This document shows, one piece after another, positions 9,626 to 19,602 of a DNA stretch of 64,000 bases. The DNA is from Aliiglaciecola sp. CAU 1673. Its GTDB lineage: Bacteria; Pseudomonadota; Gammaproteobacteria; Enterobacterales; Alteromonadaceae. The number at the start of each line of letters is the position of its first letter. The first letter of the stretch is position 1. Under the pieces are notes generated by a model. That model had not been told where the DNA came from and made no database searches. It saw only the letters and a list, made by a program, of their open reading frames with translations. The stretch lies in the NCBI RefSeq assembly GCF_029223185.1, contig NZ_JARHUG010000011.1, positions 1-64,000 on the forward strand. Direction: 5' to 3'. Both the position numbers and the translations under genes were made by a program.

Positions 9626-11470
9626 GTGTTAAACAAATACCCTTTGTGGAAGACGTTGATGGTGGCCCTGGTGATCGCCGTCTGCGCCCTCTACGCCTCA
9701 CCCAACCTGTATGGTGAAGATCATGCCGTACAGATCTCTGCAGGGCGAAATGCCCAGATTGACGAACCGCTGTTAAACCAAGTCAAAGCGGAGCTGGAGC
9801 AATCCGGCATCACCTTCAAGAGCATCGCCCTGGAAGGAGAGCAAATTCTGGTGCGTCTGAATGACGGCGAAACCCAGCTTAAAATCAAAGAACAACTAGA
9901 GAAAAGTCTGGGCAAGGACTACGTAGTTGCCCTGAACCTGGCCTCGGCCACCCCGGATTGGCTGGAAAGCCTCGGCGCCAGCCCGATGAAGCTGGGTCTG
10001 GACCTTCGTGGCGGTGTGCACTTCCTGATGGAAGTGGATATGAATGCCGCCATTACCCGTGCCAAAGAGCAAATGGTGGATGATTTCCGCACCAGCCTGC
10101 GTGAAGAAAAGCTGCGTTATCGTCGCGTAGATGAAGCGGCTAATGGCGTGGACATCCAATTCCGCGACCAGGAGACCCTGGATAAAGCACAGACTTTCTT
10201 ATCTACCAACAACCGCGACCTGCTGTTTTCCGACAAAGGTGACATGGTGTTGTCTGCGACCTTGTCTGAGCAGCGTCTGAAAGACATCCGCGAATACGCT
10301 CTTAAGCAAAACATCACCATTATGCGCAACCGGGTTAACCAGTTGGGTGTTGCCGAGCCGGTCATTCAACGCCAGGGCGCCGATCGTATCGTGGTGCAGT
10401 TGCCTGGTATTCAGGATACGGCCCGTGCCAAAGAAATCCTCAACGCTACCGCGACCCTGCAGTTCCGTATGGTGGACCTGGACCACGACGTGCGTGATGC
10501 CGTGGATGGCCGTGTGCCGCCGGGCTCACAGCTTCTGATGGATCGCCGTGGTCAGCCGCAGTTGCTGGAAAATCGCATTATGCTGACCGGTGATCACATT
10601 GTTGATGCCAGCAGCAGCTTTGACGAATATGGCCGTCCACAGGTTAATATCAAGCTGGATTCCGAAGGCGGCAACAAGATGTCGCAAGGGACCAAAGATA
10701 ATATCGGTAAGCCCATGGCTACCGTATTTATCGAGTACAAGCCCAGCGCCGAAAAGGACAAAGACGGTAAGACTGTCTTTGAGAAGCACGAAGAAGTGAT
10801 TAACGTGGCGACCATCCAGGCGCGGTTGGGGCGTGACTTCCGTATTACCGGTATCGACTCGCCTTCAGAGGCACAAAACCTGTCACTGTTGCTGCGTGCC
10901 GGTGCTTTGGTAGCGCCTATTCAAATCGTTGAAGAACGAACTGTCGGTCCAAGCCTGGGTCAGGAAAATATCGACTTGGGTATGCAGGCTATTTTCTGGG
11001 GCCTGGCGGTGGTGCTGATTTTTATGGTCATTTACTACCAAAAGTTTGGCATGGTGGCCAACCTGGCCCTGTTAGCGAACCTGGTGATGATCGTGGGTGT
11101 GATGTCGATGATCCCGGGCGCCACGCTCACGCTGCCGGGTATGGCCGGTATCGTATTAACTGTGGGTATGGCGGTAGATGCTAACGTGTTGATTTTCGAG
11201 CGTATTCGAGAAGAGATTCGCGATGGTCGCAGCCCGCAGCAGGCGATTCACCATGGTTATGACAGTGCCTTGTCAACCATTGCCGATGCCAACATCACCA
11301 CTTTGATTGCGGCGCTTATCCTGTTCGCAGTAGGTACCGGACCAGTGAAAGGTTTCTCCATCACCCTGGCCATCGGTATCATCACTTCCATGTTTACCGC
11401 CATCATCGGTACCCGTGCCGTTGTTAACGCAGTATGGGGCGGTAAGCGCCTCGAAAAACTGTCTATCTAG
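9626..11470 (+). CDS. secD: Protein translocase subunit SecD
   Basis: A 614-residue RND-type membrane protein that, with SecF, uses the proton gradient to pull secreted proteins across the inner membrane. It has an N-terminal helix, a large periplasmic domain beginning with the family motif [16 protein letters not shown] (about residues 122-137), and a C-terminal block of five helices starting near residue 455, including [21 protein letters not shown]. The length agrees with E. coli SecD (615). It starts with GTG after AAAGGATAAGGC and is followed five bases later by secF. Confidence 0.98.
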   Translation: MLNKYPLWKTLMVALVIAVCALYASPNLYGEDHAVQISAGRNAQIDEPLLNQVKAELEQSGITFKSIALEGEQILVRLNDGETQLKIKEQLEKSLGKDYVVALNLASATPDWLESLGASPMKLGLDLRGGVHFLMEVDMNAAITRAKEQMVDDFRTSLREEKLRYRRVDEAANGVDIQFRDQETLDKAQTFLSTNNRDLLFSDKGDMVLSATLSEQRLKDIREYALKQNITIMRNRVNQLGVAEPVIQRQGADRIVVQLPGIQDTARAKEILNATATLQFRMVDLDHDVRDAVDGRVPPGSQLLMDRRGQPQLLENRIMLTGDHIVDASSSFDEYGRPQVNIKLDSEGGNKMSQGTKDNIGKPMATVFIEYKPSAEKDKDGKTVFEKHEEVINVATIQARLGRDFRITGIDSPSEAQNLSLLLRAGALVAPIQIVEERTVGPSLGQENIDLGMQAIFWGLAVVLIFMVIYYQKFGMVANLALLANLVMIVGVMSMIPGATLTLPGMAGIVLTVGMAVDANVLIFERIREEIRDGRSPQQAIHHGYDSALSTIADANITTLIAALILFAVGTGPVKGFSITLAIGIITSMFTAIIGTRAVVNAVWGGKRLEKLSI

Positions 11471-11475
11471 GGGAA

Positions 11476-12423
11476 ATGAAGATGAGAATTTTCGATTTCG
11501 AAAAAGAAATACCTTTCATGTCCCTGCGCTGGCCGGCGATGATCTTTTCGACATTGCTGGTCATTGGCTCCATCGTGTCGCTGGCAGTCAATCAGCTGAA
11601 CTGGGGACTGGATTTTACCGGCGGTACCGTTATTGAAGTGGGTTATGAACAGCCTGCTGAGCTGAGTAAAGTGCGTGCACAGCTAAGTGAAGTCGGCTTT
11701 GCCGATGCGGTGGTACAGCATTTTGGTAGCAGCGAAGATGTGCTGATTCGTCTGGCTCCTCGTGAGGGAGTCAATGCCAACACCATGGGCGATCAGGTGT
11801 TGGCAGCACTGCGAGCCGACAATGCCAAGGTGGATATGCGCCGTATCGAGTTTGTCGGCCCACAAGTGGGTGAGGAACTGACTGAGCAGGGCGGTTTGGC
11901 CATGCTGGTTGCTCTTATCTGTATCCTTTTGTATGTGGCCATGCGCTTTGAATGGCGCTTCGGGTTGGGCTCGGTGGCCGCTTTGGCCCACGATGTGATC
12001 ATCACTTTGGGCTTGTTCTCTGTGTTGCAGTTGGAGTTTGATCTGACGGTGCTGGCTGCGGTCCTGGCGGTAATAGGTTATTCACTAAACGATACTATCG
12101 TGGTGATGGACCGTATCCGTGAAAACTTCCGTAAACTGCGCAAGGGCGAGCCAGCAGATATTATCAATATCTCGCTGACCCAAACCATGAGCAGAACCAT
12201 TATTACCTCCGGTACCACCCTGTTGGTATTGCTGGCGCTGTTTTTCAAAGGCGGTGCCTTGATCCATGGTTTTGCCACGGCATTGCTGTTCGGTATTTTC
12301 GTAGGTACTTACTCTTCTATCTACATCGCCAGTGCGGTTGCACTGATGCTGGGTATCAGTAAGGAAGATTTGATGCCACCAGAGGTAGAAAAGGAAGGCG
12401 CAGATCTGGATCCCCTGCCTTAA
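11476..12423 (+). CDS. secF: Protein translocase subunit SecF
   Basis: A 315-residue partner of SecD. The N-terminal helix is followed by LNWGLDFTGGTVIEVGY, the typical first periplasmic motif. Helices in the C-terminal half include YSLNDTIVVMDRIRENFRK, the counterpart of the SecD FERIRE motif. The length matches E. coli SecF (323). A GGGGAA site lies between secD and the ATG, so translation is probably coupled. A strong terminator ends the operon. Confidence 0.98.
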   Translation: MKMRIFDFEKEIPFMSLRWPAMIFSTLLVIGSIVSLAVNQLNWGLDFTGGTVIEVGYEQPAELSKVRAQLSEVGFADAVVQHFGSSEDVLIRLAPREGVNANTMGDQVLAALRADNAKVDMRRIEFVGPQVGEELTEQGGLAMLVALICILLYVAMRFEWRFGLGSVAALAHDVIITLGLFSVLQLEFDLTVLAAVLAVIGYSLNDTIVVMDRIRENFRKLRKGEPADIINISLTQTMSRTIITSGTTLLVLLALFFKGGALIHGFATALLFGIFVGTYSSIYIASAVALMLGISKEDLMPPEVEKEGADLDPLP

Positions 12424-12438
12424 AAATCAAAGCAAAAA

Positions 12439-12466
12439 ACGCCGGGTTTTCCCCGGCGTTTTTTTT
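12439..12466 (+). terminator. Intrinsic terminator of the tgt-yajC-secDF operon
   Basis: AACGCCGGG / CCCGGCGTT stem with a TTTTC loop, followed by eight T, 15 bp after the secF stop. Confidence 0.95.
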
Positions 12467-12532
12467 GCGTCGATATTGTGACTTCAGCCAGGTTGAACTA
12501 GCTTAAAAGGACTCCAAAGAGTCACTAACATT

Positions 12533-14488
12533 ATGAAAAAAAAGCTGTTTAGCCTCTCTTTAATGTTCTCCTGTGGGCTTGGTGCACAGCAGGCCTCGCA
12601 GCTATTCGAGATGTCATTGGATGAGCTTCTGAATGTGTCGGTAACCACGCCGGGAAAATTTGCTCAATCGTTGGATGCTGCCCCTGGGGTGACCACCGTG
12701 ATCACCCGTGAAGAGATTCAATCTCTGGGAGCCGGCAGCCTTTACGAAGTGTTGGAGCGGGCGCCGGCGGTGCAGATGATGGGGTCCTTTTTCTATCCGC
12801 AGAACCTGGCTGTTATTCGTGGCATGCAGCTCACCCATGCCAGCAATGAAGTGCTGATTTTGCTCAATGGTCGTCCCATGCGCGACAGTTTTACTGGCGG
12901 CGAGAACTTTGCGTTTTTCACCGCCTTTCCCATCGACAGTCTCAAGCATATCGAGATTATCCGCGGACCCGGCTCAGTGTTATATGGCAGCAATGCCTTT
13001 GCCGGCGTGATTAACCTGGTCACTTTGGAGAAGCAAGCCGAACCCAAAGTAACCCTTGCTGCCGGATCCGAAGGCAGACAAGCACTGGAACTACAAAGTG
13101 GCTGGCAAGGCGAGGAGGGCAACCTCAACCTGTTTTTCAGAGGGTTTAAAGAGGACGGTTGGCAATTTTCTGCGTTGGACAATGGTGCGCAGCCAGGGCA
13201 GTTTGATGCCGGCGAGAAAAATCATAGCCTGTTAGTGACAGCCAATATTGGTGGCTTGGAGATTAATGCGTTACATGCATACAGCGAACAGGATTTTTGG
13301 GGTAGCGTGTCCAGCTGGACTTCAGGGCCCGCGCAGGACGAGCGTCAGGCCAGCTCACGCAGAGCGCTGCTGGATGTAGGATACAGCCTGGAAATCAGCG
13401 AGCCATTGACGCTGGATCTTAATGCCGGATACGCCTCCTCGGATTTCAGCCACTATAACTACGATGCCAGCAGTGACAACTATTTGCTGGAAGCCATGCT
13501 CGATTACCAGATGGCCGATGCCGGACGCTGGCTGATGGGGGGAACCCTCTGGCATCAGAGCATCGACACCACCCCAGGCCTGTCAGTGGCGCCGATCCCT
13601 GCCTTCTCGCAGAACTGGTACAGCTTCTATGCGCAGTATCAAAGTCGCAACCAGACGCCGCTGAACTGGTATTTGGGCACCCAAATCAACAAAGTGGAAA
13701 ATGTGGATGCCAATACCGAGTTTCGCGCCGGTATTGTCTACCAGTTAGATGCTAAACAGGGCCTGAAGCTGGACTATGGTGGTGCATTCCGGGCCGCTTA
13801 TGCTGTCGAGACCCAGTTTGACCTGATTATCTGCTGCGACGACCAAGGCAATAATCGTGGCGGGCTGCGCGGCAATCCGGCCCTTGAGCCTGAGCAGGTC
13901 GATACGCTGCAGGCGCAGTATTTTCGTACCGAAGGCGGGCACCGTTATGCCCTATCCGTCTTTTACAGCGAGCTGAGTGAGTTGGTGGAAAGGCAAAGGG
14001 CCGCCGACCGCGTATTGGACTTTGTTAACCGCGGTAGTCTCGATGTGTATGGCTTGGAACTGGAGGGCCGTTATATTCTGGATGCCAGTCAATTCAACTA
14101 TTCCTATAGTTATCAGAAGAATAAAAACCACGGTGTCGATGACTTCAGTCTGATGCCAAACCACTTGGTAAAATGGAGCTATTTGTGGCACGGCTCACAA
14201 GATTGGTCGGCGGCCATTCATCATACCTGGAGCAGTGGCTTTCATAGCAATAGCATCCGAAACCCCAATACCTTTGTGGTTAACCCCGAGCCGGGTGCGT
14301 ATCATCTGCTTGGCTTGACGGTGACCCGGCATTTTCAAATCGGGACCAAACAGGCCGAACTCAGTTTAACTGCCGACAATGTGCTGGATGAAGACATCTA
14401 TCAGCCGGAGATTGCCGGTCGTACTATTAACAGTCATCCCGCCAGGGCAGGTGCCAACGCCATGCTGTGGCTCTCTATCGTGTTGTAG
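12533..14488 (+). CDS. TonB-dependent outer-membrane receptor
   Basis: A 651-residue receptor. A signal peptide of about 18 residues (ending CGLGAQQAS) is followed by a short acidic segment with FEMSLDELLNVSVTTPGKF, which precedes the plug in a subgroup often found in marine gammaproteobacteria and is the likely TonB-box region. The plug spans about residues 40-165 (TVITREEIQSLGAGSLYEVL, VLILLNGRPMRD, IIRGPGSVLYGSNAFAGVIN). A 22-strand barrel follows, with the usual aromatic C-terminal strand. The substrate is unknown; no siderophore, heme or vitamin genes are adjacent. The downstream rhodanese gene is nearly contiguous, so the two may be cotranscribed. Confidence 0.92.
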   Translation: MKKKLFSLSLMFSCGLGAQQASQLFEMSLDELLNVSVTTPGKFAQSLDAAPGVTTVITREEIQSLGAGSLYEVLERAPAVQMMGSFFYPQNLAVIRGMQLTHASNEVLILLNGRPMRDSFTGGENFAFFTAFPIDSLKHIEIIRGPGSVLYGSNAFAGVINLVTLEKQAEPKVTLAAGSEGRQALELQSGWQGEEGNLNLFFRGFKEDGWQFSALDNGAQPGQFDAGEKNHSLLVTANIGGLEINALHAYSEQDFWGSVSSWTSGPAQDERQASSRRALLDVGYSLEISEPLTLDLNAGYASSDFSHYNYDASSDNYLLEAMLDYQMADAGRWLMGGTLWHQSIDTTPGLSVAPIPAFSQNWYSFYAQYQSRNQTPLNWYLGTQINKVENVDANTEFRAGIVYQLDAKQGLKLDYGGAFRAAYAVETQFDLIICCDDQGNNRGGLRGNPALEPEQVDTLQAQYFRTEGGHRYALSVFYSELSELVERQRAADRVLDFVNRGSLDVYGLELEGRYILDASQFNYSYSYQKNKNHGVDDFSLMPNHLVKWSYLWHGSQDWSAAIHHTWSSGFHSNSIRNPNTFVVNPEPGAYHLLGLTVTRHFQIGTKQAELSLTADNVLDEDIYQPEIAGRTINSHPARAGANAMLWLSIVL

Positions 14489-14496
14489 GAGGAAGG

Positions 14497-14868
14497 GTGG
14501 AACATAGCCCGGGTTTCTTAAAGCTGACTAACGCGGCCAAAACGCAAGTTAAAGAATGCCAGATTACCGACGTAAAGGAATGGCAAGGGCAAGGCAGAGC
14601 CTTTGTACTGCTGGATGTAAGGGAAGATTTGGAATGGCAGGCCGGGCATCTGCCTGGGGCTGTACATATTGGGCGGGGGGTACTGGAGCGGGACATTGAA
14701 CGTCTTTACCCCAATCCCGACACGCCCTTGGTGCTTTATTGCGGTGGCGGCTATCGTTCTGCCCTGGCAGCGTTGTCGCTTAAAGAGATGGGCTATCGCA
14801 ATGTGCAATCCATGGACGGTGGTTATCGTGGTTGGACCGAACAGGGCTTGCCTGTTGAGCAAGATTAA
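14497..14868 (+). CDS. Rhodanese-domain protein
   Basis: A 123-residue single-domain rhodanese. I place the start at GTG 14497 because AGGAGG lies just upstream (14487-14492) and the resulting VEHSPGFLKL opening matches the usual MEHSPGFLKL start of this family. An in-frame GTG at 14467 inside the receptor gene is less likely. Domain features are LLDVREDLEWQAGHLPGA, and the active-site loop LYCGGGYRS with Cys as the presumed persulfide carrier. CGGGYRS rather than CxxxxR with varied residues is common in this subgroup. The ribosome binding site straddles the receptor stop codon, which suggests translational coupling. The sulfur acceptor is unknown. Confidence 0.88.
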   Translation: MEHSPGFLKLTNAAKTQVKECQITDVKEWQGQGRAFVLLDVREDLEWQAGHLPGAVHIGRGVLERDIERLYPNPDTPLVLYCGGGYRSALAALSLKEMGYRNVQSMDGGYRGWTEQGLPVEQD

Positions 14869-14882
14869 ACACTCTAACCCCC

Positions 14883-15565
14883 GTCATTCCCTTATGTAGT
14901 TAAGGGGAACATTCCCGCTGCTCCTGATTCCGTCATTCCCGCATGTAGTAAGCGGGAATCTATGCGAAGTCATACCCTCCTAAGTCTGTTATTGGATGCC
15001 CGATTAAGACATTCGGGCATGACAACATCCGGCCAATTCCGTGAGCTTCCACCCAGTCATTCCCTTATGTCGTTAAAGGGAACATTCCCGCTGCTCCTGA
15101 TTCCGTCATTCCCGCATGTAGTAAGCGGGAATCTATGCGAAGTCATGCCCTCCTAAGTCTGTTATTGGATGCCCGATTAAGACATTCGGGCATGACAACA
15201 TCCGGCCATTTCCGTGAGCTTCCACCCAGTCATTCCCGTATGTTTCAAACGGGAACATTCCCGCTGCTCCTGATTCCGTTATTCCCGTATGCAGTAAGCG
15301 GGAATCTCTCCCGGATTCACTCCAACCCCGGACTTGCCTGGATGCCCGATAACAGCATTCGGGCATGACAACAGTCTGCCATTTTCCCAACCCTAACCCT
15401 GTCATTCCCTTATGTAGCTAAAGGGAACATTCCCGTATGTTTTAAACGGGAACATTCCCGCATTCGCCTCTGTCATTCCCGCAATTAGTAAGCGGGAATC
15501 TCTGTGGGCTTAACTCCGTACCCCGGTCTTTAATGGATGCCCGATAACAGCATTCGGGCATGACA
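14883..15565. repeat. Four tandem ~173-bp intergenic repeats with palindromic cores
   Basis: Four units start with GTCATTCCC at 14883, 15056, 15229 and 15401, giving periods of 173, 173 and 172 bp. Units 1 and 2 are nearly identical; 3 and 4 are more diverged. Each unit holds palindromic pieces of the type ATTCCCGC...GCGGGAAT and a second pair, ATGCCCGA...TCGGGCAT, separated by about nine bases. The ATTCCC/GGGAAT ends resemble dRS3-type palindromic repeats known from Neisseria. Spacers are not unique, so this is not a CRISPR array. No plausible gene is present. Confidence 0.85.
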
Positions 15566-15590
15566 GACCACAGGCTTTGGCGGGCTTAAT

Positions 15591-15628
15591 AAAAAAAGCA
15601 CCGCCTGCGGGAGCGCCAGCAGGCGGGC
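15591..15628 (-). terminator. Intrinsic terminator of the metalloprotease gene
   Basis: CCGCCTGC / GCAGGCGG stem (loop of ten bases) followed on the minus strand by seven T, about 26 bp after the stop codon. Confidence 0.9.
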
Positions 15629-15653
15629 CTTGAATGTTGCTGCTGAAGACGTG

Positions 15654-17729
15654 CTATCCGCACTTCTTACCGCGGCAGGAGGAGCTGCCACCGGTGACCG
15701 TCACTTCCGCCCAGGCTGTCCACTCTGAGCTGCCGGCGGCGTTGCTGGCGCGCACCCGATAGTGGAAGGTGTCGGCACCACTGCTGTCGGTAAAGGACTG
15801 CTGGTCGGCGCCGGTTGTCAGGGTTTGCAGATCCTGCCAGCGACCGCTTTTATGCAGGCGTTCGCGCTGGATTTCAAACGCCGTTTCGTCTGCGCTGTTG
15901 TCAGTCCAGCTGATAATGGCGGTGCCGTTTTGTCCGTTTTGCACCGCCAGCCCAGATGGGGCAACCGGTGGGTTCACCTGCGGTGGCTCAGCAGCGGTAC
16001 TCGCGCAGGCAACTGCCGATGATGTGCTCTGGTTTCCACTGAGATCTCTGGCTTTCACGCTAAAGCAATATTCGGTCTCTGCTAAGAGATTGGTGGCAGT
16101 ATATTGGGTGCTGGTTTGCCAGGCACTGTCGGCACAGCCTTGCCCACCGCTGGTGCAGCTGAATTGATAACTCACTACGCCACCACGATCATCCGTGGCC
16201 ACCTCTGCTTGCATCACAATCTCACTGGCACTGTGCGCCAGGGGCAATTGCGCAAAGCGCATGGGGTTTGGATCCGGTGGGGTGACATCCGGCGTGGAAA
16301 CGGTAACCTGACCAGAGAGATAGTAATGGCCCTGACTGGCGTAATCGCTGGCATAGGTGCCGGCAGTGCCGTAAACCTCAAGCACATAGATGCCTTCTGC
16401 TAAGGTTGTGCTGATACTGGCTTTGGTATCCTCAGCATTGGCACTGTCTGCCACCAGTTGACCGTACTGGTCATACAAACGCAGACCGATATCCAGGTTG
16501 GCGCCACGGCGCGAGGTACGGGTAAATGCCGCCCAGGCGGGCACAGCTTCAATCTGCACATTTCCGGTACCGGCCATAAATTGGAACCAGTCGCTGTCGC
16601 CTACTTGCACGGTGCCTTTATTATCGGCAACAACGTTGCCCGGATCGGTTTGTCGGTTGGTTGCTACAAACTGACCGTTGCTGTCTATCACCAGCATCTG
16701 CGGCGAACTGGCATTGCCCTCTTGGTCATAGGCATAGCCTAACTTATTACCGATAATGGCAATATCGTCCTGGGTTTGGTTAGCATCCGGGTATTCACCG
16801 CGGCTCCATTGGGTGACGTTCTTGTCGTAGCCCACACCCATAATGGGGGCCCAGCTTTGCAAATCCGCGTTGGCGCCAAGACCACGGTAATAGCTCTCAG
16901 TTGACGTACCATCATGGCTTAGCCCTAAGTTATGACCCATTTCGTGGGAGCCGGCTTCAGCCATATAGTTGGCGGCACTGGCCAGGCGGTTGTAGTACAC
17001 CAATGCCGGTTGGTAATAGGTAAAGTTACTACGGCCCCAAACATTCACATAGGCCACGCCGCCGGCGCCCTGACTGGGCATGGCGGTGCCATTGGCATCG
17101 GTATCTTTGGTAAACAGCAGCCAGCCGACATTGGGGCCAAACTGGTTGGGAGCTTCGGTGGTCACATCCACATCGAAGGCCGCATAGTCGTCGGCGATGC
17201 GGGTCCAGATTTCATGGATACGGCTAAGTTCGGTGGCGTTGAAGCTGGAAGGATCACCATCCAGATCGTAGGGCAGGGTGTCATAGCTGGCGCCACTGCC
17301 CCAGGCGCGCCCACTAAAGGCGCCGCCGTCGAAATCCAGGTAAATCTGTTTAGCTGCGCCGGGTTTACTGTGCAATCGAAAAACATCTACCGGTGGTAAG
17401 GCCGTTGCGCTTGCGCCGCTCTCTGCGGCTGGCTCGGTCAGCTCAACTAAACCTTCTTCCACATAGAACAGTTCACCATTGGCATCCGCTTCCATTAGCA
17501 GCGTATCGATGGCAGGAATGCCCAATGCCGCTAACTTATCCAACACCTGCTGCTGAATATGCGCCGGTAATTTCGACAGGCTCTGCTTCAGTCGGCCATC
17601 AGGAATATGCGCCAAGGCTTGTGGCGGCAGGGCTTGGGAAAAAGAAGATGGGGCGACCAATAAAGTGGAAAGCGCCAACCCCACACCGGCAACAATCTTG
17701 TTCAATCGAATGTTTTTCAACAACATCAT
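15654..17729 (-). CDS. Secreted zinc metalloprotease with FN3 domains
   Basis: A 691-residue exported protein. The signal peptide covers about residues 1-32 (ending SSFSQA). A protease domain at about 115-340 has the zinc motif HEMGHNLGLSH, with His262, Glu263, His266 and His272, the extended HExxHxxGxxH form of metzincin-like proteases. Residues of about 345-490 look like a bacterial pre-peptidase C-terminal (PPC) domain (DSDWFQFMAGTGNVQIEAV, GIYVLEVYGT). Two fibronectin type III domains follow at about 500-590 and 600-683. The protein ends in GGSSSCRGKKCG, a short Cys-Lys-rich tail. It is probably a type II secreted, surface or extracellular protease. The gene is a single unit with its own terminator. 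The substrate is unknown. Confidence 0.88.
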   Translation of the reverse strand: MMLLKNIRLNKIVAGVGLALSTLLVAPSSFSQALPPQALAHIPDGRLKQSLSKLPAHIQQQVLDKLAALGIPAIDTLLMEADANGELFYVEEGLVELTEPAAESGASATALPPVDVFRLHSKPGAAKQIYLDFDGGAFSGRAWGSGASYDTLPYDLDGDPSSFNATELSRIHEIWTRIADDYAAFDVDVTTEAPNQFGPNVGWLLFTKDTDANGTAMPSQGAGGVAYVNVWGRSNFTYYQPALVYYNRLASAANYMAEAGSHEMGHNLGLSHDGTSTESYYRGLGANADLQSWAPIMGVGYDKNVTQWSRGEYPDANQTQDDIAIIGNKLGYAYDQEGNASSPQMLVIDSNGQFVATNRQTDPGNVVADNKGTVQVGDSDWFQFMAGTGNVQIEAVPAWAAFTRTSRRGANLDIGLRLYDQYGQLVADSANAEDTKASISTTLAEGIYVLEVYGTAGTYASDYASQGHYYLSGQVTVSTPDVTPPDPNPMRFAQLPLAHSASEIVMQAEVATDDRGGVVSYQFSCTSGGQGCADSAWQTSTQYTATNLLAETEYCFSVKARDLSGNQSTSSAVACASTAAEPPQVNPPVAPSGLAVQNGQNGTAIISWTDNSADETAFEIQRERLHKSGRWQDLQTLTTGADQQSFTDSSGADTFHYRVRASNAAGSSEWTAWAEVTVTGGSSSCRGKKCG

Positions 17730-18138
17730 TCGTTACTCCGAAGGCGTTTCTTAAGTTCATTTTGAGCTAAGACGCACAAGGCCTGTTTATTGAGCGTTTT
17801 CACTCGATAAGTGCCTGGGAAACAATCTCCAAGCACTAAAAATGCGTTTCAGGAGTTTTAGTCCTGACCCGGTTAGCCTATCAAAGAAAAATTTTTGAAA
17901 CGTATGACGAAAATATAAGCGGTGCTTCTGTTTATACTTTTGAATGGGATTCTTTTTAGGGGGTTGTATGGATCTGTATTTAAAACCGCGGGTTGTGATT
18001 TTTATATGAGAATGCTGAAAGTTTTCGGGTATGGGTGAAAATGCCTAATGGCAGGGGATTTACAGAATACGAGTCTCCCAAAGGTAGCGTTTTCATGCTG
18101 CAGCATGGTTACTCAACAAGCTTTGGACAATCAATCCA
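17730..18138. other. Intergenic region upstream of the metalloprotease
   Basis: No convincing gene. The region should hold the minus-strand promoter of the metalloprotease. It contains a short hairpin, CAGGA-GTTTTAG-TCCTG, near 17850-17866. The overlapping plus-strand open frame at 18035-18226 has no family features or clear ribosome binding site. Confidence 0.4.
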
Positions 18139-18486
18139 CTATCGGAGTAATCGTAAAATCTCATTTCCCTGGTCTGAAACAAGCAGCGTTTTACAGTCCT
18201 TGCTAGTCAGTCCAACGACAATGTAGTCCTCCTTGGCAGCGTCGTACATTCTTCCTGACCAAAGATTGTGCCCGGTTGAATCTTCGGCCAAGTCCTTAAT
18301 GACCGTTAAACCGGCTGCTTGTGGTGCTACCTCATGTTTTTCAACGGTGATAATGCTATTGAGGGTATCGATATTGAGCCAGGCTGCTTTGTCTGCATGC
18401 TTCCAGGTACCGGCAATATCACAGCCTGCAGCGGCATAAGATGTAAAAGCAAGAAGCATCAGGGCGGTTGTTGTTCTTAAAAACAT
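18139..18486 (-). CDS. Small secreted protein of unknown function
   Basis: A 115-residue protein with a clear signal peptide (MFLRTTTALMLLAFTSYAAAG). The mature part starts with CDIAGTWKHADKAAWLNID and contains a second cysteine in SKDCKTLLV. The GTWKH opening and the alternating hydrophobic strands suggest a small lipocalin-like or beta-sandwich fold, with the two cysteines possibly forming a disulfide in the periplasm. I do not recognise the family. It is a single gene on the minus strand, about 150 bp from the suhB terminator. Its function is unknown. Confidence 0.65.
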   Translation of the reverse strand: MFLRTTTALMLLAFTSYAAAGCDIAGTWKHADKAAWLNIDTLNSIITVEKHEVAPQAAGLTVIKDLAEDSTGHNLWSGRMYDAAKEDYIVVGLTSKDCKTLLVSDQGNEILRLLR

Positions 18487-18585
18487 CTGGGTATTTTCCT
18501 AAGCACTATGGAGCCTTTTCAGGCGATAAATAGTAAAGCAGATTATGCCATATCAATTCCGAATATCTGCCTCAATGAATAGGCA

Positions 18586-18612
18586 ACAAAAAAGGCGGTA
18601 AACACCGCCTTT
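18586..18612 (-). terminator. Intrinsic terminator of suhB
   Basis: AAAGGCGGT / ACCGCCTTT stem with an AAAC loop, T-rich on the minus strand, 25 bp after the suhB stop. Confidence 0.9.
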
Positions 18613-18637
18613 ATGTAATTGATTTGGGTTGGTCTGA

Positions 18638-19414
18638 TTAGACCTTCAGTGCACGTACCAGACCCTGCACTACTTTGGCGCCACCGCAAACTACCGCGCC
18701 AGTGCGCATAGGCTCATGACCACCGTCAAAATCGGTAACCAGGCCACCGGCTTCCTGCACCAGCAAGCTGCCTGCGGCGATATCCCATGGCTTGATGCCT
18801 TTTTCCCAGTAGCCGTCAAAGCGACCGGCAGCCACGTAGGCCATATCCAGGGCCGCAGAGCCGCTGCGGCGAACGTCGCCACACTGGCTGAAAATGGTGC
18901 TGAAACTGCTCATATAGCCGTTCAGGGCTTCTTTCTTTTTGAACGGGAAAGCGGTGGCCAATACGGTGCCACTTAAGTCACGGCTTTTGGTGCAACGGAT
19001 ACGGTAGCCGTTCAGCTGGGCGCCTGAGCCTTTGCTGGCGGTAAAGAGTTCGCCACGCATAGGATCGAAGACCACGGCCTGATCCAGCTTGCCTTTATAA
19101 AGAAGGGCAATAGACACGGCAAAATGGGGAATGCCTTTGATGAAATTGGTGGTGCCGTCCAAGGGGTCGATAACCCATTTAAAGGTCTCATCGCCTTCAA
19201 CAATGCCGCCTTCTTCGCCGACGAAACTGTGATCGGGAAAAGACTGTCTGATCTTGTCGATAATGGCTTGCTCTGCTTCTTTATCGATTTGCGTTACGTA
19301 ATCGTTCTCGCCTTTAAGTTCTGTTGCCAGATCGGCACGACTTTCATAACCACGGGAAATGATATTTCCGGCCACGCGCGCGGCGCGCACTGCGATATTC
19401 AGCATTGCATGCAT
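18638..19414 (-). CDS. suhB: Inositol-1-monophosphatase SuhB
   Basis: A 258-residue member of the inositol monophosphatase family. In E. coli SuhB also joins the rRNA antitermination complex. Metal-binding motifs are visible: GEEGG (about 67-71), WVIDPLDGTTNF (about 80-91) and KPWDIAAGSLLVQEAGG (about 208-224). The start MHAMLNIAVRAARVAGN aligns with E. coli SuhB (MHPMLNIAVRAARKAGN). It is divergent from trmJ, the conserved arrangement in gammaproteobacteria. Confidence 0.96.
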   Translation of the reverse strand: MHAMLNIAVRAARVAGNIISRGYESRADLATELKGENDYVTQIDKEAEQAIIDKIRQSFPDHSFVGEEGGIVEGDETFKWVIDPLDGTTNFIKGIPHFAVSIALLYKGKLDQAVVFDPMRGELFTASKGSGAQLNGYRIRCTKSRDLSGTVLATAFPFKKKEALNGYMSSFSTIFSQCGDVRRSGSAALDMAYVAAGRFDGYWEKGIKPWDIAAGSLLVQEAGGLVTDFDGGHEPMRTGAVVCGGAKVVQGLVRALKV

Positions 19415-19602
19415 AGACTCACCACCAATTTTAAAAGAACGAAGATGTGGATCTGAGAACTGGTTAAAAAGTAGACCAACCTCAAAGCGGCGCGCAGTCT
19501 ATCAGACCCGACCGTCCTTGCCAAGTCGCTTTAAATGAACCAGATGGCTTTATGCCTGTGTTATTATGCCGGGCTATCGAAAAAGGCAGTACATCTAGCA
19601 AC

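Noticed and set aside
14883-15565. CRISPR array
   Set aside because: Whole 173-bp units repeat, including the parts between palindromes; there are no unique spacers and no cas genes.
18035-18226. Plus-strand 63-codon frame as a gene
   Set aside because: No family features and no ribosome binding site; its 3' part overlaps the better supported small secreted protein on the other strand.
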